A stretch of 64,000 nt of DNA from Planctomycetota bacterium. Lineage in GTDB: Bacteria; Planctomycetota; UBA1135; GCA-002686595. Positions 7,790-16,372 of the stretch are shown here, in pieces (the first letter of the stretch is position 1; each line of letters begins with the position of its first letter). Position numbers and translations under genes: made by a program. The stretch spans positions 105,073-169,072 of the forward strand of contig JAJDEW010000045.1 of assembly GCA_029259595.1 (NCBI GenBank), read 5' to 3'. The notes beneath the pieces were generated by a model. That model had not been told where the DNA came from and did not search any database. It saw only the letters and a program-made list of their open reading frames with translations.

Positions 7790-10580
7790 GGATCTTGTCC
7801 CTGTAGAGCGCTTCGACGTCGAGCTCGCGCGTCGCGAGCCGTTCGCCTTCCCAGATGACCTCGCAGCCGGTCTGCACGAGCGTGTCACCGAGTCCGGAGG
7901 CCTCGATCGTGAGGCGCACGGCCTCGAGGCGCGACGGTCCGAACTCGGGCTTCTTCACGAAGGCCGCCAGGCCGTAGTGCCGCGCTCCCGTGATCCGGAA
8001 GTCGCGCACATCGACGTCGGAAGCGTCCTTCGCGGCGATTCCGATCGTGACGTCCACCGCCGCACCTCCCCGGATGCGCGCGACCGTGTTCTCGCCGATG
8101 GACAGGGCCTTGTCGTTCAGCCGTTCGAAGCGGCAGTCGACGATGTCGACGTCGCTACCGCTGAAGTCGAGCCCGTCCGCCAGCCCGTCGCGAAACGTGC
8201 AGTTTCGAATGGTGCCGTGCACGAAGTCGCCGTCGAAGCTGTCCGAGACGCAGCCGGAGAAGGTGACGCGCTCCATCCGAAGCTCGGTGCCGAACACGTT
8301 CAGGCCGTCTTCCGCCTGCGAACCGTCGAAGGTGCAGTCGGTGAGCTCGACGGCCGCGTGATAGAACGTGACGCCGCCCGTCATGCGCCAGCCCCCGCGC
8401 GCGAGCGCATCCGTCGCTCGCACGGTGACGTTCGACCAGCGCGACGTTTCCCGGGCCCCGAGCACGACGATGCCCCGCCAGGTCGCGGCCGGATCCTGGC
8501 CCTGCGGTTCGAGCAGGATCGGCTCGTCCGCCGTGCCCTCCCAGTCGAGGGCCGCGTCCGAGATCAGGGCCGCGTCGGGCTCGAAGCGCAGCACGAGCGG
8601 ACCGGTCGCGTCCAGCGGCACGCCGGCGGGCAGGTGCAGGTCCCCCTCGACGTCCCAGGCTCCCGGCCGCGTGACCATGCGACGTCGGGCGACGTCGTAG
8701 GTCAGGAACGGATGCCGCTGCAGTGCCTGGGTGACGGTCGGCGGCGCGGGACGTCCGAGCGCCGGCTCTCCGTCTTGCACTCGGAACAAGAGCGCCTCCT
8801 CGGTCGCCTCCGCCGGCGCTGCGGCGATCGGTCGAAAGACGATGCGAATGGCCAGGTCGAGGCTGGTCCCGCCCTCGCTGCCCGTCCGGATGGCGTCCTT
8901 GATCTGTCGCACGTTCTCGAGATTCGCGAGCCGTTGGTCGAGCGGGAAACGGAAGGTCGCGGGACGTCCGTCGTGCGGCAGAACGACCCCCGTGCCCGAC
9001 GCTCCGTCGAACGAAACGCGTCCGTCGGTGTCGGTGAGCACCGCTCGCGCCGGCGTGAAGCTGTCGTTCTGAAACCGAAAGCCCTCGACGACGACCGGCG
9101 TGCCGGTCGTTGCCCAGGCGCGCACCTCGACCTCGCCTTCGAGGTGCGTGGAGCCCGTCGGAGCGACCACGTAGAACGAAGCCACGTTCAACGGATCGAC
9201 GGGGAAGAGGACGGTCCGCAGGTACTGCTCCTGCGCTCGCAGGCGTTGCTTCATCCCGTCGATCCGGTAGCGCTGCAGCAAGCGCCCTTCGGCCAAGAGC
9301 GCGGCCTCGAAGCGCTCGAGATCGGGACCGAGGTCCGCAAAGAGCTCGTCGACGTAACCCGAACGACAAAACGAGCCCAGGTAGCGGAAGAGCGCGTCGT
9401 AGTAGGCCTTGCTGTGCCGGAACTCGGCCGTGACCTCGGGTGCGCGGAATACGACCGGGTCGCGCGCGCTCGGCACGTCGGCCATGTTGTCGAACAGGAT
9501 CGGCTCGAGCCGGTCGAGCACCGGATCGTGGTAGAAGCGCAGGTTGTGCCAGATGAGCGAGTGAAACACCTGGAACAGCGACAAGAGGCTGTGGGCGCAG
9601 GCCAGGCGATCCACGTTGAAGAGGTCTTCGACGGTCCGGCCGCGCAGCTCGTCGAGCGCCTGCATGTGCCGCAGAGCGTCGGCCGTGGACCCGCTGGTCA
9701 CGGCGAGTTCCCGTAGCGCGCGCAGCTTGTCGACGGCCGACGACAGCGAGCTCGCGAGCCCCGCGTCCGAAGCGATGCGCTTCTCGCCGAAGGCCCGAAC
9801 GGCCGCGGATCCCACGTCCAGCGCGGGTCGCGCCGAAGCGGGAACCGGAAGCTGCACGCCCTTCTCGGGGAGATCGTGCACCTGCAGCATCGTCGCCCAG
9901 CGCGTGGCCTCGTCGAAGAGGACGATCGGACCCTCGCGGCGGCCCTGCGACTCCAGGAGCTCCTTCGCGAAGTGTTCTTCGAGGTAGTAGACGCCGACCG
10001 GATTTCCGTTGAGGGCGACGTTCACGAACGTCCCACGCGGAGCGAGCACGTTCTCACGACGCAGTGCCGCCGACACGAACCACTCCCAGAGCTTGCCGCG
10101 CGTGTCCGGGCTCTGCACCGAGAACACACGCATGCCGAGGATCTTCGAGTCGTCGAGCTTGATGCGAAACGACCACTTGTCCGTCTCGACGTGGTCCGTC
10201 CAGTCGCCCTTGATGCGGATCTCGGCCGGGTGACGCCGGCCTTCGAATTCGATCTCGGCGGGCACCATGTCCTCGGGCGATTGCACGATGACCCCGCGCT
10301 CGAGAGCCCGGTCGCGCACGTTCTGGAGCCGCTCGGCCGCCCGCGGTGCCACGTGGATCCCGAGCGAAGCGAGCCCGTTCGCAGCGTCCGGTGCGGGCGT
10401 GTCGGACGGCGTCAGATTCGGAATCAGCCGCGTTCCTCCCGGGGAGGTTCGATCCTGGCCGGGCGCAGGGTCGGCGCCTCGTCCGGGCGCGAGGAAGAGC
10501 CCCAGCGCGACTCCCAAGGCGAGGATCGCGAGCCCCGTCCAGAAGCCGCCGCCAAAGGGCGCGTCTCGTCGCAGGAGCAT
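7779..10580 (-). CDS. CotH kinase-family protein with C-terminal beta-helix
   Basis: 933 residues with an N-terminal membrane anchor (about residues 12-31, ending ALGLFLAPG). The CotH-like core covers about 100-480: WSFRIKLDDSKILGMRVFSV, then NGNPVGVYYLEEHF and the metal-site-like LEPILFDNMADVPSARD. The middle, about 480-690, appears beta-rich. The C-terminus, about 700-900, consists of right-handed beta-helix rungs (VTFYHAAVELTDCTFDGSQA, GTIRNCTFRDGLADGLDFSG). CotH proteins are atypical kinases that phosphorylate spore-coat or surface proteins. Here the kinase would face the cell exterior or periplasm. It sits between DUF4956 and VTC genes with gaps or overlaps under 12 bp. The substrate is unknown, and the beta-helix may bind surface polysaccharide. 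Confidence 0.85.
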   Translation of the reverse strand: MLLRRDAPFGGGFWTGLAILALGVALGLFLAPGRGADPAPGQDRTSPGGTRLIPNLTPSDTPAPDAANGLASLGIHVAPRAAERLQNVRDRALERGVIVQSPEDMVPAEIEFEGRRHPAEIRIKGDWTDHVETDKWSFRIKLDDSKILGMRVFSVQSPDTRGKLWEWFVSAALRRENVLAPRGTFVNVALNGNPVGVYYLEEHFAKELLESQGRREGPIVLFDEATRWATMLQVHDLPEKGVQLPVPASARPALDVGSAAVRAFGEKRIASDAGLASSLSSAVDKLRALRELAVTSGSTADALRHMQALDELRGRTVEDLFNVDRLACAHSLLSLFQVFHSLIWHNLRFYHDPVLDRLEPILFDNMADVPSARDPVVFRAPEVTAEFRHSKAYYDALFRYLGSFCRSGYVDELFADLGPDLERFEAALLAEGRLLQRYRIDGMKQRLRAQEQYLRTVLFPVDPLNVASFYVVAPTGSTHLEGEVEVRAWATTGTPVVVEGFRFQNDSFTPARAVLTDTDGRVSFDGASGTGVVLPHDGRPATFRFPLDQRLANLENVRQIKDAIRTGSEGGTSLDLAIRIVFRPIAAAPAEATEEALLFRVQDGEPALGRPAPPTVTQALQRHPFLTYDVARRRMVTRPGAWDVEGDLHLPAGVPLDATGPLVLRFEPDAALISDAALDWEGTADEPILLEPQGQDPAATWRGIVVLGARETSRWSNVTVRATDALARGGWRMTGGVTFYHAAVELTDCTFDGSQAEDGLNVFGTELRMERVTFSGCVSDSFDGDFVHGTIRNCTFRDGLADGLDFSGSDVDIVDCRFERLNDKALSIGENTVARIRGGAAVDVTIGIAAKDASDVDVRDFRITGARHYGLAAFVKKPEFGPSRLEAVRLTIEASGLGDTLVQTGCEVIWEGERLATRELDVEALYRDKILGQ

Positions 10581-10584
10581 CGGC

Positions 10585-11286
10585 TCAGTCCAGGGTGCTA
10601 CCTTCCACCGCGCTGACCGAGCCCTGCGGGAAGATCTCCCGCAGGCGTGCCAAGAGCGGCCCCAGCTGCTCGCCCTGCGCGAGATCGAGCACGAGCGTCG
10701 CCTGGAAAGCGTCCGCTTCCGAATCGACCCGGCGCAGGTCCACGCGCGTCGCGGCGTCCTCGACCCGCGCCAGCAGCGCAGCCAGGGCTCCGTCCGCCGA
10801 AGTCGGCGAGCCTTCGCCCCCTAGGGCCGAACTGACGTGCAGGAGCATGCGCGGCGGCAGGCCGCCCGCGATCCCTTGGCTCGTGACCGCGAGGTAGACC
10901 AGGATGCCGGTGAAAAGCACGCAGGTCGCCAAACGTTGGTCCGCGCCGAGCCCGATCCCGATCGCCACGGAAAGGAAGAGGTAGGCGAGCTCTTCCGGTT
11001 CCTTGATCGGTGTGCGGAAGCGGATGATCGACAGGGCCCCGACGAGTCCCAGCGAGAGCGCCAGCGACGTCTTGACGACCGAGATGACCAGCATCGTGGT
11101 CGCGGCGAGGAAGACGAAGATGCGCGCGAGCTTGCGCTTGTTCGACAGGACCGGCGAGAAGCGCAGGTAGTGCCACGACAGGATCTGCCCGAGCAGCAGC
11201 ACGAGGCCGAGGTTCAGGAGAACCGGGCCCCAGTCGAGGTCGCGCAGGGCGCTCTCGCCGAAGAAATCCGTCTGGGCCAATCGCAT
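10585..11286 (-). CDS. DUF4956 membrane protein
   Basis: 233 residues with four or five membrane helices (VLLNLGLVLLLGQILSWHY, IFVFLAATTMLVISVVKTSL, LAYLFLSVAIGIGLG, CVLFTGILVYLAVTS). The DUF4956 signature LSLGLVGALSIIRFRTPIKEPEELAYLF is present across residues 77-104. A soluble C-terminal domain of about 80 residues looks like a small ferredoxin-like fold. It is the first gene of the run leading into CotH, 4 bp away. DUF4956, VTC and CotH genes often occur together, so this is probably the membrane component of the same surface or polyphosphate-linked system. The molecular function is unknown. Confidence 0.87.
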   Translation of the reverse strand: MRLAQTDFFGESALRDLDWGPVLLNLGLVLLLGQILSWHYLRFSPVLSNKRKLARIFVFLAATTMLVISVVKTSLALSLGLVGALSIIRFRTPIKEPEELAYLFLSVAIGIGLGADQRLATCVLFTGILVYLAVTSQGIAGGLPPRMLLHVSSALGGEGSPTSADGALAALLARVEDAATRVDLRRVDSEADAFQATLVLDLAQGEQLGPLLARLREIFPQGSVSAVEGSTLD

Positions 11287-11433
11287 GGAACATCGAGCCC
11301 GGAGTTCGCCGACGGCTCTCAGGGCGGGGAAGATACATTAATCGGGTGGACGGCCTGCTCGACAGCATGGCCTTCGCCGGAGTTTGCCTCCGCCCTGCCG
11401 CCCTCCGGTCGCCCACACGGGTGCCGGGGAAAG

Positions 11434-12636
11434 ATGTTCCGAACGAAACACGAGCCCCCTGCCGCCCGTTCGACGGGTTTGGCCCCGAGGCACCGGACCC
11501 GCTTGGCCCGGGGCCTGATCGGTCTCGCGCTCTGCCTTTCGGCCAGCGCCCGAACGGAAGCTTCGGCCGGCGAGACGATCGTGGTGGCGCAGGATGGTTC
11601 GGGGGACGTCCTGGGGAACGACGACCGCGCCTTGCAGACCGCGCTCGACCGCGCCGCCGCGAGCCGTTCGACCGTCGTCGTCGCGGCCGGTCGCTACCTC
11701 CTGCGCCGGTCCGTGCGCATCCCCGCCGGCTGCACGCTGCGCGGTCGGCCGGGGGCCGTGTTGGCCGTCCCGCGACCGGTGCGTGTGACCCGGGCTGCCG
11801 CGGCGGGCGAGCGGCGCCTGTTCGTGAGCGACGCGGGCGAGCTCTTGGCCGGAACAGGCATCGAGCTGGCGCCGCCGCAGGGCACCTGGCCCGCGGGGAC
11901 CGGTCCGTCCGCGACGTGGCTCGAGCTCGAGGCGGTCGAGGGGAACACGCTGGTGCTGCGTCGGCCACTCGAGCTGGACGTGCCTCTCGACGCCCGGCTC
12001 GGACACCACGAGAAGATGCTGCTCGTCTCCGCCGCCGAGAACGTGACGATCGAGAATCTGGTCCTGGACGGCGGCCGCGTGGCGGACATTCCGATGCTCG
12101 GTCACCAAAAGCGCAGCGGCGTCTGGGTCGACTCGCACTTCCGACACGAATCGGGCGCCGTGAGCCCGCCGAGCCGCAATGTGATCGTGCGCAACTGCAC
12201 CTTCCGGAACTTCTATGGCCGCGGAGTCGCGTTCTACAACGTGACCGACTCGGCCGTGTTGAACTGCACGTTCACGGACATCGCAGACGAAGCGATCGAC
12301 TTCGACCACTACACCTTCCGGTGTACCGCCGCCGGCAACCGCGTCACGCGGGCCGTCTTCGGCGTCGCTCTGAACGACGCCGCCGACTGCAACGTCTTCA
12401 AGAACCGCATCACCGCTTGCCGCGTCGGCCTGACCATGTGGTGGCTCGCGAGCGTCGATCCCAAGGACGTCAACCGTCGCAACGCGATCCACGACAACGT
12501 GATTCTCGGCTCGGAGGAAGCGGCGGTGCGGCTCGGGAAGAACTGCGTCCAGAACCGGGTCGAAAACAACGCGACCGAGGGCCCGATCGAGGTCGAGGAA
12601 GCGGACAACCTCGTCCGCGGCAACTCACGGAAGTGA
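11434..12636 (+). CDS. Secreted right-handed beta-helix (pectate-lyase-like fold) protein
   Basis: 400 residues from the ATG at 11434, with GGGGAAAG just upstream. The signal sequence is long and basic (hydrophobic core LIGLALCLSASA at about residues 30-41). The body opens like an exopolysaccharide-lyase or parallel beta-helix protein (DRALQTALDRAAASRSTVVV, then GRYLLRRSVRIPAGCTLRGR). Helix rungs follow, including NVIVRNCTFRNFYGRGVAFY and NCTFTDIADEAIDFDHYTF. No catalytic site can be assigned. It is divergent from the DUF4956 gene across 147 bp, and its 3' end overlaps the convergent lysC by 12 bp. The beta-helix resemblance to the CotH C-terminus suggests related surface roles. Confidence 0.8.
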   Translation: MFRTKHEPPAARSTGLAPRHRTRLARGLIGLALCLSASARTEASAGETIVVAQDGSGDVLGNDDRALQTALDRAAASRSTVVVAAGRYLLRRSVRIPAGCTLRGRPGAVLAVPRPVRVTRAAAAGERRLFVSDAGELLAGTGIELAPPQGTWPAGTGPSATWLELEAVEGNTLVLRRPLELDVPLDARLGHHEKMLLVSAAENVTIENLVLDGGRVADIPMLGHQKRSGVWVDSHFRHESGAVSPPSRNVIVRNCTFRNFYGRGVAFYNVTDSAVLNCTFTDIADEAIDFDHYTFRCTAAGNRVTRAVFGVALNDAADCNVFKNRITACRVGLTMWWLASVDPKDVNRRNAIHDNVILGSEEAAVRLGKNCVQNRVENNATEGPIEVEEADNLVRGNSRK

Positions 12637-13983
12637 GACCGCGACCGCGCTGCGGTCGTGCTGCTCGACCCAAGCGGCGTGTGCTGTCGTCAGAGCGCAT
12701 TCGAGGTCGGTTCCACGCAAGAGCAGGACCCGCTCGCGTTCGCCCGAGCCCCCCGGCGCCTCCCAAACATCGACGTCTGCGTCCGCGAGCTGGCGACGCA
12801 CCGCCGCATGCTCGCGCTCCACGCCCGCGCCGAGCAAGGACAGCGTGGCCAGGCCACTCTCGAGCGTCGCGTCACCGGCAAACGCCGCGAAGGCGCCGAC
12901 GGGCGACGTGCCGGAGACGAGAAAGCGCGCCTCGCTCGCGCCGAGGGCAGCCTGCACGACCTCGTGTCCATCGTCGGCCAAGCGCGCAAGCGCGGCCGCA
13001 AAGCCCTCGCGCCGCTCGAGCGTGAGGCGCAGGAGCTGCACCTCGTCACGGTGCGCGAGCGCGCGCCAGCTCGGACTCCCCGCTCCCGGAGCGATCGTCG
13101 TCCCCCCGGCGTCGAGGTCCTCGACGTTCAGGATGCGCAGGTGCAGACCCAGATTCCGCGCGGGCTCGATCGCGCGCGGGTGCAGCACGACCGATCCGTG
13201 CGCGGTCAAGAGCGCCGCATCGTCGTAAGCCAACTGCGCGAAGCGGCGCGCAGCGGGCACACGTCGCGGATCGGCGCTATGGACGCCTGCGACGGTCTTG
13301 CCGAAGACGACCTCGCGCGCACCGACCACGGCCGCGATCCAGCACGCGGAGAGGTCCGAGCCGTTCCACCCCAGCGTCGCGACCCCGCCCCGCCCATCGC
13401 GGGCCAGAAAGCCCGTCAGGACCGGGATCCCATCGAGCCCAGCGAGCGTGCGCCGGATGCGTTCACGCTCGTGCTGCACGATCCGGTCCCAGGGTTCGTC
13501 GACGGACAAGCCGAGGTCGTAGGCATCGAGCGCGACCGCCGCCCGCCCCCCGGAGCGCAGGCACGAGGCGAGGATCCGCGCGCTCATTCGCTCCCCGAAC
13601 GAGAGCACGTAGTCACGCTGGCGGCGTGTGAGCTGCCCACCCGCCGGCAGACTGCGCAACACCGCGCGCAGCTCGCCCAGGTGACGATCGAGCGCATCCC
13701 CCGCCAGCCCGAGCTGTCGCAGAAGCGTCCGATGACGCACCCGCAACCCGTTCCAGAGCGCGTCCCGCTCCCCGTCCGCGAGCGCCGCCCGCTCGAGCAA
13801 GCGTGTGACGCCCTCGAGCGCACTCACGACGACGACCGGGCGCGCCCCCCCCACCCGCTCGAGCGCGCGCACCGAGCGCCCCACCGCGGCGCCATCCCGC
13901 AGAGCCGCCCCTCCGAGCTTGACGACGACCCCGAACACGGGCTCGGACCCCGGCTCGACGACATCGGATACAGGCCAACGCAT
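12625..13983 (-). CDS. lysC: Aspartate kinase
   Basis: 452 residues from the ATG at 13983. The amino-acid-kinase domain opens with VVKLGGAALRDGAAVGRSVR in place of the more usual KFGGTSV. It continues with YVLSFGERMSARILASCLRS, GWNGSDLSACWIAAVVGARE and KTVAGVHSADPRRVPAARRF, ending with SVVLHPRAIEPARNLGLHL. About 130 C-terminal residues form the region where ACT domains sit, but the sequence there is divergent. It phosphorylates aspartate as the first step to lysine, threonine, methionine and diaminopimelate. Several consensus positions are changed (GWNGSD for the usual GRGGSD), so this is a divergent member. A homoserine dehydrogenase partner is not nearby. Confidence 0.85.
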   Translation of the reverse strand: MRWPVSDVVEPGSEPVFGVVVKLGGAALRDGAAVGRSVRALERVGGARPVVVVSALEGVTRLLERAALADGERDALWNGLRVRHRTLLRQLGLAGDALDRHLGELRAVLRSLPAGGQLTRRQRDYVLSFGERMSARILASCLRSGGRAAVALDAYDLGLSVDEPWDRIVQHERERIRRTLAGLDGIPVLTGFLARDGRGGVATLGWNGSDLSACWIAAVVGAREVVFGKTVAGVHSADPRRVPAARRFAQLAYDDAALLTAHGSVVLHPRAIEPARNLGLHLRILNVEDLDAGGTTIAPGAGSPSWRALAHRDEVQLLRLTLERREGFAAALARLADDGHEVVQAALGASEARFLVSGTSPVGAFAAFAGDATLESGLATLSLLGAGVEREHAAVRRQLADADVDVWEAPGGSGERERVLLLRGTDLECALTTAHAAWVEQHDRSAVAVSLP

Positions 13984-14151
13984 GGTGCGCGAGGATAACG
14001 GCGGAAGCGGCCAGTGGTTCGCGCGGAACCGCCCGCGAAGCTCGGGTTCATGCCAGAAAAACCGCCACCAGCGGCCGCGCCGCAGGGTCCCACGCCCATG
14101 GGTGGTGGGGGTGGATGGTGGGGCCTCCGGCTTCGGGGGGAGTGGCGGACC

Positions 14152-14181
14152 TTGACGGGGCGACCGTTCGCGCCGTATTCC
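14152..14181 (+). promoter_or_regulatory. Possible sigma70-like promoter of the JAMM/LeuA-like pair
   Basis: TTGACG at 14152 is followed after 17-18 bases by GTATTC/TATTCC at 14175-14181, in the 205 bp divergent gap between lysC and the JAMM gene. If it is real, transcription would begin within a few bases of the GTG at 14189, giving a leaderless or nearly leaderless message. This is a pattern match only. Confidence 0.25.
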
Positions 14182-14188
14182 GGATCCT

Positions 14189-14716
14189 GTGCCTGCTCCC
14201 CCCCTGCCCGCTGCCGCGACGGTGCTGCTCGCGCGCGGTCTCCACGCCGACTTGCTGCGCGCGCGCCGGTCCGCGCTGCCGCGCGAGGCCTGTGGGTTGC
14301 TGCTCGGGACCCGAGGGTCGGGGTCCTCGTCGGACTCGATCCGGATCCGCGCGCTCGTCGTGGCGGACAACTTGGCTCGGGGCATCGACCGCTTCGAAGT
14401 CGACCCGGGAGCCGTCGTGCGTGCCGAACGGCGTGCCCTGGCCGAGGACTGGCAGCTCGTGGGGGTCTGGCACTCGCATCCACGCACGGAGCCTCGGCCC
14501 TCGCGGACGGACCGCGAGGACGCCTTCAGCGGCTGGATCCACGTCATCGTCGGACCCGAGGAAGGGGCCGTGCGCGTGCGCGCCTACCGCATCGTCGAGG
14601 GGCTCGCGCGGGAGCTCGTGCTGTGCCCCGAGGACGTCCCTCGACCGCGGCGGCGAGCATCACGGCCGTCGAAGGGGCCGTCGGCGCCCGGCCCGGCTAC
14701 AATCGGGTCGCCATGA
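14189..14716 (+). CDS. JAMM/MPN-domain metallopeptidase
   Basis: 175 residues starting at a GTG. All JAMM metal ligands are visible: the glutamate in REACGLLLG (Glu33) and the H-x-H-x7-S-x2-D motif in HSHPRTEPRPSRTD (His95, His97, Ser105, Asp108). Bacterial single-domain JAMM proteins cleave isopeptide or C-terminal peptide bonds of ubiquitin-like or sulfur-carrier proteins, for example Mec acting on CysO. No ThiS/CysO-like partner is encoded here. The stop codon overlaps the ATG of the next gene (ATGA), so the two are translationally coupled. The C-terminal 25 residues are Pro/Arg-rich and probably disordered. Confidence 0.85.
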   Translation: MPAPPLPAAATVLLARGLHADLLRARRSALPREACGLLLGTRGSGSSSDSIRIRALVVADNLARGIDRFEVDPGAVVRAERRALAEDWQLVGVWHSHPRTEPRPSRTDREDAFSGWIHVIVGPEEGAVRVRAYRIVEGLARELVLCPEDVPRPRRRASRPSKGPSAPGPATIGSP

Positions 14717-15939
14717 TCGATGACGAGCGCAAGGACGACCTGATCTACGACTGGAACATCCTCGAGCCTTCTCCAAGGGCGGAGCGGGGTCGCATCCAGT
14801 TCGACGACGAAACGCTGCGGGACGGGCTGCAGAGCCCTTCGGTGCGTGATCCCGAGCTCGACGAGAAGATCGAGCTCATCCATCTGATGGACAAGCTCGG
14901 GATCGATACGGCCGACGTGGGGTTGCCGGGCGCCGGGGATCGGGCGCGTACCCACATCGCGACCCTGTGCCAAGAGATGGCGAAGCTCTCGATCACCCCC
15001 AACGTGGCCTGCCGGACGGTCATTACGGACATCGAGCCCGTGGTCGAGCTCGCCCAGGAGACGGGCGAGGCCATCGAGGTCTGCGCCTTCATCGGGTCGA
15101 GCCCGATCCGCCAGTATGCGGAGGGCTGGAAGATCGAGGACATGGTCGACCTGTCGCGCAAGGCGGTCGAGTTCTGTGTCGCGAACGGGCTTCCCTGCAT
15201 GTTCGTGACCGAGGACACGACGCGCGCGCGGCCGGAGGACGTTCGCAAGCTCTTCGGCGCGGCGATCGAGGCCGGCGCGCAGCGCATCTGCATCTGCGAC
15301 ACCTGTGGGCACGCGACGCCGGACGGCGTCCACGCGCTGGTGAGCCACGTCGTGAAGCTCGTGGGCGAGCTGAATCCCGAGGTGGGGATCGATTGGCACG
15401 GACACCGGGATCGCGGACTCGGCCTCATCAACGCCCTCGCGGCGATCGAAGCCGGCGCGACGCGCATCCACGGTACGGCGCTGGGCGTGGGCGAGCGGGC
15501 CGGCAATACCGAGATGGACCTCTTGCTCGTGAACCTCAAGCTCAAGGGCTGGATCGAGAACGACCTGTCCAGCCTCGCGAAGTACTGCAGCGTGGCCAGT
15601 CGGGCGACCGGCGTGCCGATTCCTAGCAACTACTCGGTGTTCGGACAGGACGCCTTCGAGACCGGGACGGGCGTGCATGCCGCGGCGGTGATCAAGGCCT
15701 TCAAGAAGGGCGACGCCTGGCTCGCGGACCGGGTCTACAGCGGCGTGCCGGCGGGCATGTTCGGCCTCGAGCAGATCATCAAGGTCGGTCCGATGAGCGG
15801 GCGCTCGAACGTCAGCTGGGTGCTCGAGCGACACGGCATCGAGCCCACCGACGACAAGGTGAGAAGCGTCCTGGAACTCGCCAAGAAGACGCCCCGGTTG
15901 CTCACGGACGACGAGGTCGTCGCCGCGGCGCGCGGCTGA
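14713..15939 (+). CDS. 2-isopropylmalate/homocitrate/Re-citrate synthase-family enzyme (DRE-TIM lyase)
   Basis: 408 residues. The DRE-TIM motif appears as DDETLRDGLQSPSV near the N-terminus, and the second metal-binding stretch is WHGHRDRGLGLINALAAIEA. Also visible are HGTALGVGERAGNTEMDLLL and, near the C-terminus, GTGVHAAAVIKAFKKGDAWL. The family condenses acetyl-CoA with a 2-oxoacid. The length of about 400 residues, without the roughly 120-residue LeuA regulatory domain, fits homocitrate-synthase-like or Re-citrate-synthase-like members better than classical LeuA. The exact substrate cannot be decided. It is coupled to the JAMM gene by a 4-base overlap. Confidence 0.85.
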   Translation: MIDDERKDDLIYDWNILEPSPRAERGRIQFDDETLRDGLQSPSVRDPELDEKIELIHLMDKLGIDTADVGLPGAGDRARTHIATLCQEMAKLSITPNVACRTVITDIEPVVELAQETGEAIEVCAFIGSSPIRQYAEGWKIEDMVDLSRKAVEFCVANGLPCMFVTEDTTRARPEDVRKLFGAAIEAGAQRICICDTCGHATPDGVHALVSHVVKLVGELNPEVGIDWHGHRDRGLGLINALAAIEAGATRIHGTALGVGERAGNTEMDLLLVNLKLKGWIENDLSSLAKYCSVASRATGVPIPSNYSVFGQDAFETGTGVHAAAVIKAFKKGDAWLADRVYSGVPAGMFGLEQIIKVGPMSGRSNVSWVLERHGIEPTDDKVRSVLELAKKTPRLLTDDEVVAAARG

Positions 15940-15969
15940 ACCGGCGCTCGCGCGCCACGAAGCACGCCC

Positions 15970-16248
15970 TCAGACCGCGTGGGAAACGCGCGCGGGTTTG
16001 CGCGGCGCTTCGACCTCCAGCGGGAGGACCGGCGGGGCCTTGTCGAGCACGCGCTCGACCGGACGGACGCTCGCGGCACCTGGGGCAGCACAGTGGTAGA
16101 TGCAGCTCGCGCACTTGTGATAGTGCGCGGCTTGGCGCACGCCGCAGACCTCTGACCCGATCCAATGCACGATCAACGGGTCGGTCCCGTCGGGACGTGT
16201 CGGGCACGCGCGGCTATCCCCATGGGAGTCGGGGGATTCGGCCATCAT
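15970..16248 (-). CDS. Small Cys/His-rich protein of unknown function
   Basis: 92 residues with a compact cluster CGVRQAAHYHKCASCIYHC (residues about 35-53) holding four Cys and two His, a likely zinc or Fe-S site. The rest is charged, with a Pro-rich tail. There is no signal peptide. It lies between the LeuA-like gene, which converges on it 31 bp away, and the isomerase gene 125 bp upstream on the same strand. I do not recognise a family. The ORF is judged real from the clustered Cys/His pattern and because it fills the gap without overlap. Confidence 0.55.
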   Translation of the reverse strand: MMAESPDSHGDSRACPTRPDGTDPLIVHWIGSEVCGVRQAAHYHKCASCIYHCAAPGAASVRPVERVLDKAPPVLPLEVEAPRKPARVSHAV

Positions 16249-16372
16249 CTACCTCCGTGGGCGGCTCGCGGACCGTGGGGCTACAGGCACGGTCGAGAAA
16301 AGGCGTAGGAAGGCGCGCATGTTGGCGCCGAAGGAAGCGGTGCGCAACCCGAAAGTCCTTTCGACGCGAGGC

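Noticed and set aside
14090..14125. Gly/Trp-coding GGTGG microsatellite before the JAMM gene
   Set aside because: Short G-rich low-complexity run in a non-coding divergent gap. No gene or known motif.
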